Origin: a bacterium
Lineage (GTDB): Bacteria > Patescibacteriota > Minisyncoccia > Minisyncoccales > CG1-02-41-26
Reading direction: 5' to 3'
Assembly: GCA_018400675.1 (NCBI GenBank)
Contig: JAGYMG010000001.1
Location: forward strand, 1 to 43,301
DNA length: 43,301 nt
The first letter of the stretch is position 1. The number at the start of each line of letters is the position of its first letter. Below are positions 33,113 to 41,721 of the stretch, one piece after another. Made by a program: the position numbers and the translations under genes. The notes under the pieces are model-generated. The model worked only from the letters and a program-made list of their open reading frames with translations, was not told where the DNA came from and searched no databases.

Positions 33113-33661
33113 TTAAAACGCTTTTCTTCTAAAATCTTTTTTGGTCATACCTTTTTTAAATTTTAATTCCTTGGTCTGGTCTTTATCGCCCCGTAAAAAC
33201 TTAGATTTCATTTTCTTTTTCTCTTTTTCTTTTGCTGTCTCGTTGTCTTTAGCCTTGGATCCTTTTTCTGCTGGTTGAACAGCTTTCTTTTCTTCAGGAC
33301 TTTTCCCTTTCTTCTGTTTCACTGTTTTACCGCCAGTAACCACCAGGCTAATATGAGATGTTTTTTTCTGGATTTCGGCTGCCCGGCCGTGGGCACGAGC
33401 TCGCCATCTTTTTAACTTCGGGCCTTCATTAACAAAGATTTCAGATATATAGAGAGCCTCTTCGTTCTCTAAGCTAAGATTGTTTTTGGCGTTAGCCAGA
33501 GCTTGTTCCAACAGTTTCTTGAGAGGCAGACTCCCTTTCTTATAGCTAAAATCGAGCAAACTAATTGCTTCTTTCAATTTCTTACCCCTAATCAAATCTG
33601 CCAAGAGTCTTGTCTTCCGTGGACTAATCCTTAAATAATTTAATTGTGCTTTTACTGCCAT
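33113..33661 (-). CDS. rplV: 50S ribosomal protein uL22 with long basic C-terminal tail
   Basis: Residues 1-110 are a normal uL22 lining the exit tunnel (LRISPRKTRLLADLIRGK, then PKLKRWRARAHGRA). Residues 111-182 are a Lys/Glu-rich extension, nearly doubling the usual length of about 110. Confidence 0.95.
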   Translation of the reverse strand: MAVKAQLNYLRISPRKTRLLADLIRGKKLKEAISLLDFSYKKGSLPLKKLLEQALANAKNNLSLENEEALYISEIFVNEGPKLKRWRARAHGRAAEIQKKTSHISLVVTGGKTVKQKKGKSPEEKKAVQPAEKGSKAKDNETAKEKEKKKMKSKFLRGDKDQTKELKFKKGMTKKDFRRKAF

Positions 33662-33685
33662 AAGAATAATACTTAACTAAAAAGT

Positions 33686-33979
33686 TTATTTCCCTGACGC
33701 TTTTCCTTCAAGTTCTTTCTGCATCTTACCACCGTGCCGAACAAATTTAGTAGTTGGAGAAAATTCGCCCAATTTATGACCGACCATATCCTCAACTATC
33801 TGGATAGGAACATGTTCTTTTCCGTTATAAACACCAAAAATAAAGCCAACCATTTCCGGAGTAATGATAGCTGAACGAGACCATGTTTTGATAATAGTCT
33901 TGTCACCTTTCTTAAGCTTTGCCACCTTTTTAAGTAATCTGTCATCTATATAAGGACCTTTTTTCAAGCTACGAGACAT
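33686..33979 (-). CDS. rpsS: 30S ribosomal protein uS19
   Basis: A 97-residue uS19: SRSLKKGPYIDDRLLKKV, TWSRSAIITPEMVGF and VGHKLGEFSPTTKFVRHGG. Complete and without extension. Confidence 0.97.
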   Translation of the reverse strand: MSRSLKKGPYIDDRLLKKVAKLKKGDKTIIKTWSRSAIITPEMVGFIFGVYNGKEHVPIQIVEDMVGHKLGEFSPTTKFVRHGGKMQKELEGKASGK

Positions 33980-34000
33980 ATTTTCTTCTTTTTATTTTTT

Positions 34001-34837
34001 TTATTTTCTCTTTTTCTTTTTTCTTCTTTTAACTATTAACTTATTAGTCCACTTCTTCTTATTCCGCGTTCTCACCCCCAAGGCATGTTTGCCCCAAGGA
34101 GTCTTCGGATATTTCAAGCCTATAGAAGTTTTTCCTTCTCCACCACCATGGGGATGATCAACAACAGCCATTGCCGAACCTCTGACAGATGGTCTCTTGC
34201 CTAGCCAGCGTGATTTACCAGCCTTACCTTTTTTAACAAATCTGTGCTCTGGATTAGACACTTCCCCTATAGAAGCAAAACATCTTGCCAGGACTTTCCT
34301 TGTCTCCCCAGAGGGCATTCTTAAGAGGGTATACTTATCTTCCTGGGCCATAATCTGAGCCGCTGTGCCAGCTGATCTGATTAGTTTGCCTCCTCTTTCT
34401 GGCTCTATCTCAACATTATAAATCATTGTCCCAACGGGTATATTCTCTAATTTCATTCTATTGCCCGAGACAATCGGTGTTTTCTCCCCAGCGATTACCT
34501 CATCACCGACTCTCAGCCCTTTCGGGGCTAAGAGATAACCTTTTTTCTTATTATCATATTCTAATAAGGCGATAAAAGCCGTCCGATAAGGATCATATTC
34601 TAAGGCTATCACTTTGGCCGGGATATCTAAATATGCTTGGCCAAAATTAACCATACGGTAGAGTCTTTTATTGCCTCCTCCTTTGTGGCGTACTGTGATC
34701 CGTCCATTGCTAGCCCGCCCAGCTTTTTTCTTGATTACTCTGACTAATTTCTTCTCTGGCTTTTTTTTAGTCAATGCAGAAAAATCACTACTGGTCATAC
34801 CTCTTCTCGATGGAGTTGTTGGTTTATATTTCTTCAT
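34001..34837 (-). CDS. rplB: 50S ribosomal protein uL2
   Basis: A 278-residue uL2 near the peptidyl transferase centre. The conserved SAMAVVDHPHGGGEGKTS region, with the functionally important His, is intact, and the N-terminal part has GRITVRHKGGGNKRLYR. Confidence 0.97.
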   Translation of the reverse strand: MKKYKPTTPSRRGMTSSDFSALTKKKPEKKLVRVIKKKAGRASNGRITVRHKGGGNKRLYRMVNFGQAYLDIPAKVIALEYDPYRTAFIALLEYDNKKKGYLLAPKGLRVGDEVIAGEKTPIVSGNRMKLENIPVGTMIYNVEIEPERGGKLIRSAGTAAQIMAQEDKYTLLRMPSGETRKVLARCFASIGEVSNPEHRFVKKGKAGKSRWLGKRPSVRGSAMAVVDHPHGGGEGKTSIGLKYPKTPWGKHALGVRTRNKKKWTNKLIVKRRKKKKRK

Positions 34838-34843
34838 AAATCA

Positions 34844-35302
34844 TTATCGAGGTAATAATTCAATTTTTTGGCCTTCTTTTATCTTGACTATTGCTTTCTT
34901 GTAGCCTCTCTTAACACCCTTTGTTCTGCCTAATCTTCTTTCCCGATCAGGCACATTTACTATATTAACCCCCAAGACATCAACATTATATATATCTGCA
35001 ACTGCTTTCCTAATTTCTATTTTATTGGCTCGAGCTGGTACTTTAAAAAGATACTGGTTCAGCTTACTCAAGCTGGTTGCTTTTTCAGTAATATGAGCAG
35101 ACTTTAAGAAACGGTAGGGATTATTCACCCTCTTCCTCTGACGGATAGTTTTTTTCTCTTTTACACTTTCTTTCTTTTTCTCTTTTTCTTTTTCAGGCTT
35201 AAATGCCGGCTGTTTAACCGGTTGAGTTAATATCTCTTCTTTCTTTTTCTCTGCTGGTTTTTCTTCCTTTCTTTTCTTTTTAAAAATATCAAAGATTGGC
35301 AT
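34844..35302 (-). CDS. rplW: 50S ribosomal protein uL23 with charged N-terminal extension
   Basis: Residues about 61-152 are a standard uL23 (LKSAHITEKATSLSKLNQYL, then NVVNVPD-like loop and LGRTKGVKRGYKKAIV). Residues 1-60 are a Lys/Glu-rich extension. uL23 sits at the tunnel exit where chaperones and SRP dock. Confidence 0.95.
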   Translation of the reverse strand: MPIFDIFKKKRKEEKPAEKKKEEILTQPVKQPAFKPEKEKEKKKESVKEKKTIRQRKRVNNPYRFLKSAHITEKATSLSKLNQYLFKVPARANKIEIRKAVADIYNVDVLGVNIVNVPDRERRLGRTKGVKRGYKKAIVKIKEGQKIELLPR

Positions 35303-35304
35303 GA

Positions 35305-35940
35305 TTAGTCTTTAGTTAGAAAACTATCTTTAATCACCTTGAGAGCAGCTTTAGGCATTATTAGGTATTGGACATTAACTAGATCCAGACTATTTAAATT
35401 TCTGGCTTCAATCACTGCTAGCAAAGGTATGTTTCTAGCTGACAAAATAATATTATCATCTTTCTTGTCTAAAGCAACCAGACAGCTTTTTTCTCCGACC
35501 GGTAGTTTATTAATAATAGTGGCCAATTGTTTTGTTTTTATTTTCTCAAGAGACAACTCATCCAATAATATAATTGCTTTATCTTGTGCTTTAGCTGACA
35601 GAATCATGAAGAGCGCTTTCTTACGCATCTTCTTTGGGATAGCTTTTTTATAATTCCTTTCTTTTGTCGGGCCAAAAGTCACTCCTCCTCCTATCCAAAT
35701 AGGAGAACGGTTTGAGCCAGCTCGAGCTCGTCCAGTCCCCTTCTGTCTCCAGGGTTTCCTACCTCCTCCTCGCACGGCTGACCTGTCTTTTGTTTGGGCC
35801 GTTCCCTGACGTCTATTATTCCTTTGAGCTAAAATAACCTGATGGATGAGATCAGGATTCACCTTTAAACCAAAAATCTCCTTGTCTAAGCTAACCTCTT
35901 CCGTCTTTTCTCCTTTTATATTGTAAACAGGATATTTCAT
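35305..35940 (-). CDS. rplD: 50S ribosomal protein uL4
   Basis: A 211-residue uL4 with the tunnel loop GGGRKPWRQKGTGRARAGS and WIGGGVTFGP. In E. coli it represses its own operon through the S10 leader. It overlaps rplC by 4 nt. Confidence 0.96.
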   Translation of the reverse strand: MKYPVYNIKGEKTEEVSLDKEIFGLKVNPDLIHQVILAQRNNRRQGTAQTKDRSAVRGGGRKPWRQKGTGRARAGSNRSPIWIGGGVTFGPTKERNYKKAIPKKMRKKALFMILSAKAQDKAIILLDELSLEKIKTKQLATIINKLPVGEKSCLVALDKKDDNIILSARNIPLLAVIEARNLNSLDLVNVQYLIMPKAALKVIKDSFLTKD

Positions 35941-36617
35941 ATTGAGGATATCTCAAGGAGAGTTCCCTTTGGCCCAGGGACTGCTCCTTTAACAACTAAA
36001 ATATTGTTCTCAGGATTAACGTCAATAATCTCTAAATTCTTAATAGTATTTTTAGTATGACCCATCCGACCGGGCATTTTTTTGCCTTTGAAAACTCTGG
36101 CTGCATCAGTACTGCCAACAGAGCCTAAGGTGCGATGCTCATGTTTTACACCATGCGTAGCATTCCTACCGGAAAACCCCCACTTCTTAACTGCTCCCTG
36201 AAAGCCCTTCCCTTTAGAAAAACCACTAATCTTTATTGTATCTCCTTTGCTAAAAAGAGAGACATTAATCTCGCTGCCTTTCTTAATTTTTTCAGGTTCA
36301 GCTTCCTTGGTTTCTTTCTCAGGCTTTTCTTTACTATCTCCTCCCTCGTCTTTTTTTTCTTCTGACTGGGGTGCTTCTTTATTCTCAATGATGCCTCGGC
36401 ACTCTCTCAGATAACGATAGCCTTTTTTATTCTCTGTCTTCTTTAATTGCTTCTTTTTTAAAAAGCCGATTTGAGTTGCCTCATAACCGTCCTTTCCTTC
36501 TGTTTTTATCTGAGTAACCAAACAAGGGCCTGCCTCAATCAGGGTAACTGGTAAAACATTCCCTTTCTCGTCAAAAATCTGAGTCATATTCATTTTTCGG
36601 CCTAATATAAACTTCAT
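35937..36617 (-). CDS. rplC: 50S ribosomal protein uL3 with internal charged insert
   Basis: The N-terminal GRKMNMTQIFDEKGNVLPVT and the C-terminal KGKGFQGAVKKWGFSG / KMPGRMGHTK motifs identify uL3. An insert of about 33 residues, mostly Glu/Lys/Asp (about 80-113), interrupts the middle. It is separated from rpsJ by a 77-nt spacer with a hairpin. Confidence 0.95.
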   Translation of the reverse strand: MKFILGRKMNMTQIFDEKGNVLPVTLIEAGPCLVTQIKTEGKDGYEATQIGFLKKKQLKKTENKKGYRYLRECRGIIENKEAPQSEEKKDEGGDSKEKPEKETKEAEPEKIKKGSEINVSLFSKGDTIKISGFSKGKGFQGAVKKWGFSGRNATHGVKHEHRTLGSVGSTDAARVFKGKKMPGRMGHTKNTIKNLEIIDVNPENNILVVKGAVPGPKGTLLEISSI

Positions 36618-36645
36618 ATAATCAATCTCTAAGACTAATTAAAAA

Positions 36646-36661
36646 CTGGGCAATTGCCCAG
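36646..36661 (-). promoter_or_regulatory. Hairpin with U-run between rpsJ and rplC (possible attenuator)
   Basis: On the minus strand CTGGGCAATTGCCCAG, a perfect palindrome, is followed by TTTTTAA. A smaller GCCT-TCTC-AGGC hairpin lies directly 5' of it. It would act as a partial terminator or attenuator inside the S10 operon. Confidence 0.55.
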
Positions 36662-36694
36662 CCTGAGAAGGCAAATTGATATTCGGGTATATCT

Positions 36695-37027
36695 TCAAAC
36701 AGTCTTGATCTCAATCTCTACTCCGGATGGCAGGGTTAAATCCCTAAGGGCGTCAATAAACTTTTGGTTAGGATTAAGGATTTCTATCAGTCTCTTATGA
36801 ATTCTCATTTCAAACTGTTCCCGAGAATCCTTATGAACAAATGTGGAGCGATTAACAGTATACTTGTGAATATCAGTCGGCAGCGGCACAGGCCCCACTA
36901 TTGTCACACCAGCCCTGAAAGCAATCTCTGTGATGTGACGAATGCTATTATCAATAAGTTTATTGTCGTAAGACTTAAGTTTAACCCTGAGTTTGGATTT
37001 TATTTCCTCTCTCTGTTTCGTGGGCAT
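36695..37027 (-). CDS. rpsJ: 30S ribosomal protein uS10
   Basis: A 110-residue uS10: KLRVKLKSYDNKLIDNSIRHI, then GPVPLPTDIHKYTVNRSTFVHKDSREQFE (rendered in part) and a C-terminal LPSGVEIEIKTV. Also a NusB partner in antitermination in other bacteria. Confidence 0.96.
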   Translation of the reverse strand: MPTKQREEIKSKLRVKLKSYDNKLIDNSIRHITEIAFRAGVTIVGPVPLPTDIHKYTVNRSTFVHKDSREQFEMRIHKRLIEILNPNQKFIDALRDLTLPSGVEIEIKTV

Positions 37028-37056
37028 CTTTTTTAAGTTTTATTTCCTGAAAAATA

Positions 37057-38253
37057 CTATTTAATTATCTTTGAAACAACTCCTGCACCAACAGTCTTTC
37101 CACCTTCTCTTATGGCAAACTTTTGTTTTTCTTCAAGAGCAACCGGAGCCATCAGTTTAACTGTCAAGTTTGTTGTGTCGCCCGGCATAACCATTTCTGT
37201 CCCTTCAGGCAATGTTGATTCGCCAGTCACGTCAGCAGTTCTAATATAGAATTGAGGTTTATAACCGGAGAAGAATGGCGTATGGCGACCTCCCTCTTCT
37301 TTGCTCAAGACATATACCTCAGTTTCAAATTCAGTATGAGGAGTCACTGTCCCTGGTTTGGCAATGGCTTGACCTCTTTCCACATCCTCTTTCTTCAAAC
37401 CTCTTAAGAGAATACCAACATTATCACCAGCTCGTCCTTCATCCAGTTCCTTATTAAACATTTCAACACTGACAGCTGTTGTCTTTTGGGTGTTCTTGAT
37501 GCCCAGTATCTCTATCTCGTCACCCGGATGCACTACCCCTCTTTCTATTCTACCGGTGCAAACAGTGCCTCGTCCTTCGATGGAAAAAACATCTTCAATG
37601 GCCATTAAGAAAGGCTGATCATCTAATCTTTCTGGTTCTGGAATATATTCGTCAACCTTCTCTAATAATTCAACTATGGGTTTCATGGCCTCATCGTCTA
37701 AAGAGCCTGCCTCTAAAGCCTTCAGGGCAGAGCCTTTAATGATTGGTATTTCGTCACCAGGGAAATCGTATTTCTTTAATAATTCCCTTACCTCTGACTC
37801 TACTAAATCAATCATTTCTTTATCTTTCACCTGATCTGTTTTGTTCATAAAGACGATCAAAGAAGGTAACCCCACCTGTCCGGCTAACAAGAGATGCTCT
37901 TTGGTTTGAGGCATAGGGCCGTCAGTGGCTGAAACAACTAGGATACCACCGTCCATTTGAGCAGCTCCAGTAATCATATTCTTAATGTAATCGGCGTGAC
38001 CAGGGCAATCAATCAAAGCATAGTGACGCTTCTCTGTCTCAAACTCAGTATGACAAATATTAATTGTCAAACCTCTTGTTTTTTCCTCTGGGGCAGAGTC
38101 AATGTCATCAATTGACTTCTCAGATGCCTTTAGGTTTTTTAATTTAGTGGCTTTTAAAATAGCCGCCGTCAAAGTGGTTTTACCATGATCCACATGACCA
38201 ATAGTACCAATATTAAGATGTGTTTTTGTCCTTTCAAATTTTTCTTTAGCCAT
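37057..38253 (-). CDS. tuf: Elongation factor Tu
   Basis: A 398-residue EF-Tu delivering aminoacyl-tRNA. G motifs: GHVDHGKTT (P-loop), DCPGH, NKTD (Thr where Cys is usual) and GSALKA. Switch I reads RGLTINICHTEFET instead of the common RGITINTAHVEYET. Domains 2 and 3 are complete. It has its own promoter in the 148-nt gap behind the small ORF. Confidence 0.97.
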   Translation of the reverse strand: MAKEKFERTKTHLNIGTIGHVDHGKTTLTAAILKATKLKNLKASEKSIDDIDSAPEEKTRGLTINICHTEFETEKRHYALIDCPGHADYIKNMITGAAQMDGGILVVSATDGPMPQTKEHLLLAGQVGLPSLIVFMNKTDQVKDKEMIDLVESEVRELLKKYDFPGDEIPIIKGSALKALEAGSLDDEAMKPIVELLEKVDEYIPEPERLDDQPFLMAIEDVFSIEGRGTVCTGRIERGVVHPGDEIEILGIKNTQKTTAVSVEMFNKELDEGRAGDNVGILLRGLKKEDVERGQAIAKPGTVTPHTEFETEVYVLSKEEGGRHTPFFSGYKPQFYIRTADVTGESTLPEGTEMVMPGDTTNLTVKLMAPVALEEKQKFAIREGGKTVGAGVVSKIIK

Positions 38254-38330
38254 ATTTTTTATTTTGATTTTTTTGTTTTATTAAAATTATTTATTTTTAG
38301 AATTACTCGGTCAGTGACAGTTATATAAAC

Positions 38331-38358
38331 ATTATATTAATTTAATCAAGAAAGTCAA
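38331..38358 (-). promoter_or_regulatory. tuf: Sigma70-like promoter of tuf and the S10 block
   Basis: On the minus strand TTGACT (38353-38358) and a perfect TATAAT (38331-38336) are 16 nt apart. The resulting leader of about 70 nt is AT-rich. Confidence 0.7.
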
Positions 38359-38401
38359 GCTAAAGAACCTGTTGATTAAATTAATCCTTAGTCCCAAGCC
38401 C

Positions 38402-38638
38402 CTAAAAGGGCAGATCCTCTACCGTTAATTCCCCCTTTATTCTACTATTTCCTTGAGAATTATCAACCTTTTTTTCTTCAATCTGATGGGCTTGGCTTGG
38501 TAAGGGATTTTTCTTGCCCTCTAGTATTTTCCCATAACTCTGGAAAGACATCAGGACAGCTAATGGTTCCCCGTTTTCCACGATAATAACTTTTTCGTCA
38601 CCATCCAATAATAATTTTTTGATATTATCTAATTCCAT
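38402..38638 (-). CDS. Small Phd/YefM-like protein between fusA and tuf
   Basis: A 78-residue protein. The first 40 residues (LLDGDEKVIIVENGEPLAVLMSFQSYGKIL) resemble the beta-rich start of Phd/YefM antitoxin-type DNA-binding domains; the rest is polar and probably disordered, ending in GELTVEDLPF. No toxin gene is adjacent. It begins 5 nt after fusA, so it is probably co-translated with it. Its presence inside the str operon suggests a regulatory role, which is speculative. Confidence 0.6.
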   Translation of the reverse strand: MELDNIKKLLLDGDEKVIIVENGEPLAVLMSFQSYGKILEGKKNPLPSQAHQIEEKKVDNSQGNSRIKGELTVEDLPF

Positions 38639-38643
38639 AATTA

Positions 38644-40719
38644 TTAACTCCTCTTACCGTCAATGATCTCCTGGGCTATGTTTTCCGGCACCTTATCATA
38701 GTGGTCAAACTCCATAGTGAAGGTACCCCTTCCCTGGGTCAAAGACCTTAAGCTAGTAGCATAGCCGAACATTTCCGCTAAAGGAATTTTTGTATCAATA
38801 ACTTTAAGATTAACTCGATCATTTGTTTTTTCAATAATTCCTCTCCTCCTGTTAAGGTCCCCTATGACATCACCAAAAAATTCTGAAGGGATAACTACTT
38901 CTGATTTCATTATGGGCTCCAGAATAATAGCTGTCGCTTTCTTAGCTGCTTCTTGGAAACATTGGGAGGCAGCAATCTTAAAGGCTATCTCTGAGGAGTC
39001 CACATCGTGGAAGGAGCCGTCATAAAGAGTGACAGTCAAGTCAATCATAGGATAGCCAGCAACAACACCTTTATCCATTGCCTCCTTAACTCCTTTTTCT
39101 ACGGCTGGAATAAATTCCTGAGGTATAACGCCCCCTTTGATAGCATTGACAAATTCAAACCCTTCACCTCTTTCCTTAGGCTCCAGCCTAAGAAGAACAT
39201 GGCCATATTGTCCCCGACCTCCGGATTGACGAATATATTTTCCTTCCGCGGCCGCTTCCTGACAAATCGTTTCTTTATAGGCTACCTGGGGACGGCCTAC
39301 ATTAGCTTCAACGTTAAATTCTCTCTTCATCCTATCCACTAAAACATCCAAGTGGAGCTCGCCCATTCCAGAAATAATTGTCTCTCCAGTTTCCAAATCC
39401 TCCTTCTGGCGGAAGGTAGGGTCTTCGTCAGCCAAGCGATTAAGAGCAGTAAATAATTTTTCCTGATCGTCCTTGGTCTTAGGCTCAATCCTGATAGAAA
39501 TAACCGGTTCTGGGAAGGTTATTTCCTCAAGGACAATAGGCTTGCTTTCGTCGCAGAGGGTGTGACCGGTAGAACTGTTCTTTAAACCAACAACTGCTGC
39601 AATATCACCGGCAAAGACCTCTTCAATCTCCTTCCTGGTATTGGAATGCATCCTTAGCATTCTACCCACCCGCTCTCTCTCACCAGAAACAGGATTCCAC
39701 ACATAGGAACTTTTATTTAGCGTGCCAGAATAAACACGGAAATAACTAAGCGTACCAACATAAGGATCAGCAGCTACTTTAAAAACCAAAGCTGCAAAGG
39801 GCTCATTATCGTCCGCTTTTCTTTCCATAGCTGCACCCGTCTTAGGATCGACCCCTTTCACTGGAGGTACCTCGGTAGGATTAGGCAGATATTGGATAAC
39901 AGCGTTTAAGAGTGGTTGGACACCTTTGTTCTTTAAGGCAGAGCCACAAAAGACAGGAACTAGATTATATTTTAGAGTAGCTGACCTTAAAACCTTAACC
40001 CATTCTTCTTCTTTAATTTCTTCCTCGGCTAGGAATTTTTCCAAGAGGGATTCATCTTCAGCCGCAATTTTTTCTAAGGTTCTTTTTCTGACCGCTGCAG
40101 CCTGTTCTTTAAGGTTTTCTGGTATCTCTGCCTCCCTCACCTGCTCACCAAAATCTCCTTCAAAATAGAGAGCTTTCATCTTAATAATATCAACCACTCC
40201 CTCGAGATTACTCTCTTTGCCAATAGGTATCTGTACAGCTACAGCATTGGGCGACAGTTTATCTAATATTGATTGAAAGCTTTGATCAAAGTCTGCCCCC
40301 ATTCTATCCATTTTATTAATAAAACAAATACGAGGGATGTTAAACTTGTCAGCTTGGCGCCAGACGGTTTCCGACTGAGGCTCCACGCCGGCAACACCAT
40401 CGAAAACAACTACTGCCCCGTCTAAGACTCTCAGAGACCGCTGGACCTCTACCGTAAAATCAATATGTCCTGGCGTATCAATGATATTTATCCAATTATC
40501 GCCCCACTTACAAGTAGTAGCAGCTGAGGTGATGGTAATTCCTCTCTCTCTTTCCTGGACCATCCAATCCATAATTGCTTCACCATTATGTACCTCGCCT
40601 ATTTTATGGCTAAGACCGGTATAAAATAAAATACGCTCGGAAACTGTTGTTTTTCCGGCATCTATATGGGCAATAATACCTATATTCCTTGTTTTTTCAA
40701 TTGGGCACAATCTCGGCAT
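38644..40719 (-). CDS. fusA: Elongation factor G
   Basis: A 691-residue EF-G catalysing translocation. G1 AHIDAGKTT, switch I RGITITSAATTCKW, DTPGHIDF and NKMDR are all present. Domain IV has GGRGQYGHV, and the end MEFDHYDKVPENIAQEI is normal. Standard length. Confidence 0.97.
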   Translation of the reverse strand: MPRLCPIEKTRNIGIIAHIDAGKTTVSERILFYTGLSHKIGEVHNGEAIMDWMVQERERGITITSAATTCKWGDNWINIIDTPGHIDFTVEVQRSLRVLDGAVVVFDGVAGVEPQSETVWRQADKFNIPRICFINKMDRMGADFDQSFQSILDKLSPNAVAVQIPIGKESNLEGVVDIIKMKALYFEGDFGEQVREAEIPENLKEQAAAVRKRTLEKIAAEDESLLEKFLAEEEIKEEEWVKVLRSATLKYNLVPVFCGSALKNKGVQPLLNAVIQYLPNPTEVPPVKGVDPKTGAAMERKADDNEPFAALVFKVAADPYVGTLSYFRVYSGTLNKSSYVWNPVSGERERVGRMLRMHSNTRKEIEEVFAGDIAAVVGLKNSSTGHTLCDESKPIVLEEITFPEPVISIRIEPKTKDDQEKLFTALNRLADEDPTFRQKEDLETGETIISGMGELHLDVLVDRMKREFNVEANVGRPQVAYKETICQEAAAEGKYIRQSGGRGQYGHVLLRLEPKERGEGFEFVNAIKGGVIPQEFIPAVEKGVKEAMDKGVVAGYPMIDLTVTLYDGSFHDVDSSEIAFKIAASQCFQEAAKKATAIILEPIMKSEVVIPSEFFGDVIGDLNRRRGIIEKTNDRVNLKVIDTKIPLAEMFGYATSLRSLTQGRGTFTMEFDHYDKVPENIAQEIIDGKRS

Positions 40720-40745
40720 AATTTTTATAATTGTCTAATGAATGA

Positions 40746-41210
40746 TTAATGGGCAAAATGAGCAAAAGCACGATTTGCTTCAGCCATTCTGTGCATATTA
40801 CTTTTTTTCTTAACAGCTTCTCCTTCGTTATTATAAGCATTGACAATCTCTTCAGCTAATCTTTTCTCCATTGTCTTCCCTGACTTTGAGTTGGCTATAT
40901 TAATAATCCAGCGCATAGCCAAGCTTTCTCTCCTCTCCCCCTTTACTTCCTTGGGCACCTGATAAGTAGCTCCGCCTACCCGTTGGGGCTTCACCTCTAC
41001 TAAAGGAGAAACGTTTTCTATGGCTCGCTCTAACACTTCCAAGGGTTCTTTCTTAGATTTTTCCTTTATAATTTCCATTGTCTGATAGAGAATCTTCCGG
41101 GCCACTGATTTTTTCCCGCCTTTCATTATTTTATTAATAAACCTCGAGACGAGAACACTTTCATAATTAAAATCAGGGATAACTTCTCTTTTTTTAAATT
41201 TTTTAGCCAT
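40746..41210 (-). CDS. rpsG: 30S ribosomal protein uS7
   Basis: A 154-residue uS7, the head-domain primary binder: VSRFINKIMKGGKKSVARKI, then VKPQRVGGATYQVPKEV and the C-terminal MHRMAEANRAFAHF. Confidence 0.97.
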   Translation of the reverse strand: MAKKFKKREVIPDFNYESVLVSRFINKIMKGGKKSVARKILYQTMEIIKEKSKKEPLEVLERAIENVSPLVEVKPQRVGGATYQVPKEVKGERRESLAMRWIINIANSKSGKTMEKRLAEEIVNAYNNEGEAVKKKSNMHRMAEANRAFAHFAH

Positions 41211-41216
41211 AGATTA

Positions 41217-41630
41217 TTATTTTTTTTCTTTCTTGGTCCCGTACTTTGAACGTTGTTGTTTCCTGCCCTCTACGCCCCCAGCGTCAAGATTACCTCTAAC
41301 AACATGATATCTTACACCAGCTAGATCCTTTACCCTGCCCCCTCTGATCAGCACCATTGAATGCTCCTGCAAGACATGACCTTCACCGGGAACATAGGCA
41401 GTAACCTCCATGCCATTACTTAACTTCACCCTAGCCACTTTTCTTAATGCAGAGTTAGGTTTCTTGGGAGTAACAGTATAAACCTTCAAACAGATACCTC
41501 TTTTGAAAGGAGAATAATACTTACTGGGACGATTCTTCTTAGCGTTAAAACCAAAACTCAAGGCTCTCATCTTGACCTTTTTCTTAGGCTGCTGTCTGGG
41601 CTTCTTTACAAGTTGTCTAATTGTAGGCAT
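41217..41630 (-). CDS. rpsL: 30S ribosomal protein uS12
   Basis: A 137-residue decoding-centre protein. TPKKPNSALRKVARVKLSNG (with the streptomycin-site Lys) and PGEGHVLQEHS are intact. Before the usual KRGICLKVYT there is an insert of about 12-15 residues (around FGFNAKKNRPSKYYSPF), making it longer than typical short S12 (about 124). Confidence 0.96.
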   Translation of the reverse strand: MPTIRQLVKKPRQQPKKKVKMRALSFGFNAKKNRPSKYYSPFKRGICLKVYTVTPKKPNSALRKVARVKLSNGMEVTAYVPGEGHVLQEHSMVLIRGGRVKDLAGVRYHVVRGNLDAGGVEGRKQQRSKYGTKKEKK

Positions 41631-41658
41631 GTCTTTATATTATAAACAAAAAATTAAA

Positions 41659-41709
41659 ACGCATTCAGCGTCTGCCATATAAATTAGCAGACAAAAATTA
41701 ATATGTCAA
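41659..41709 (-). promoter_or_regulatory. rpsL: rpsL promoter and leader hairpins
   Basis: On the minus strand TTGACA (41704-41709) and TAATTT (41681-41686) are 17 nt apart. The -10 lies in the loop of GTCTGC/GCAGAC (41670-41692). A second stem, ACGC-TGAAT-GCGT (41659-41671), is followed by a U-rich run. Confidence 0.5.
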
Positions 41710-41721
41710 TATTATTTATTC

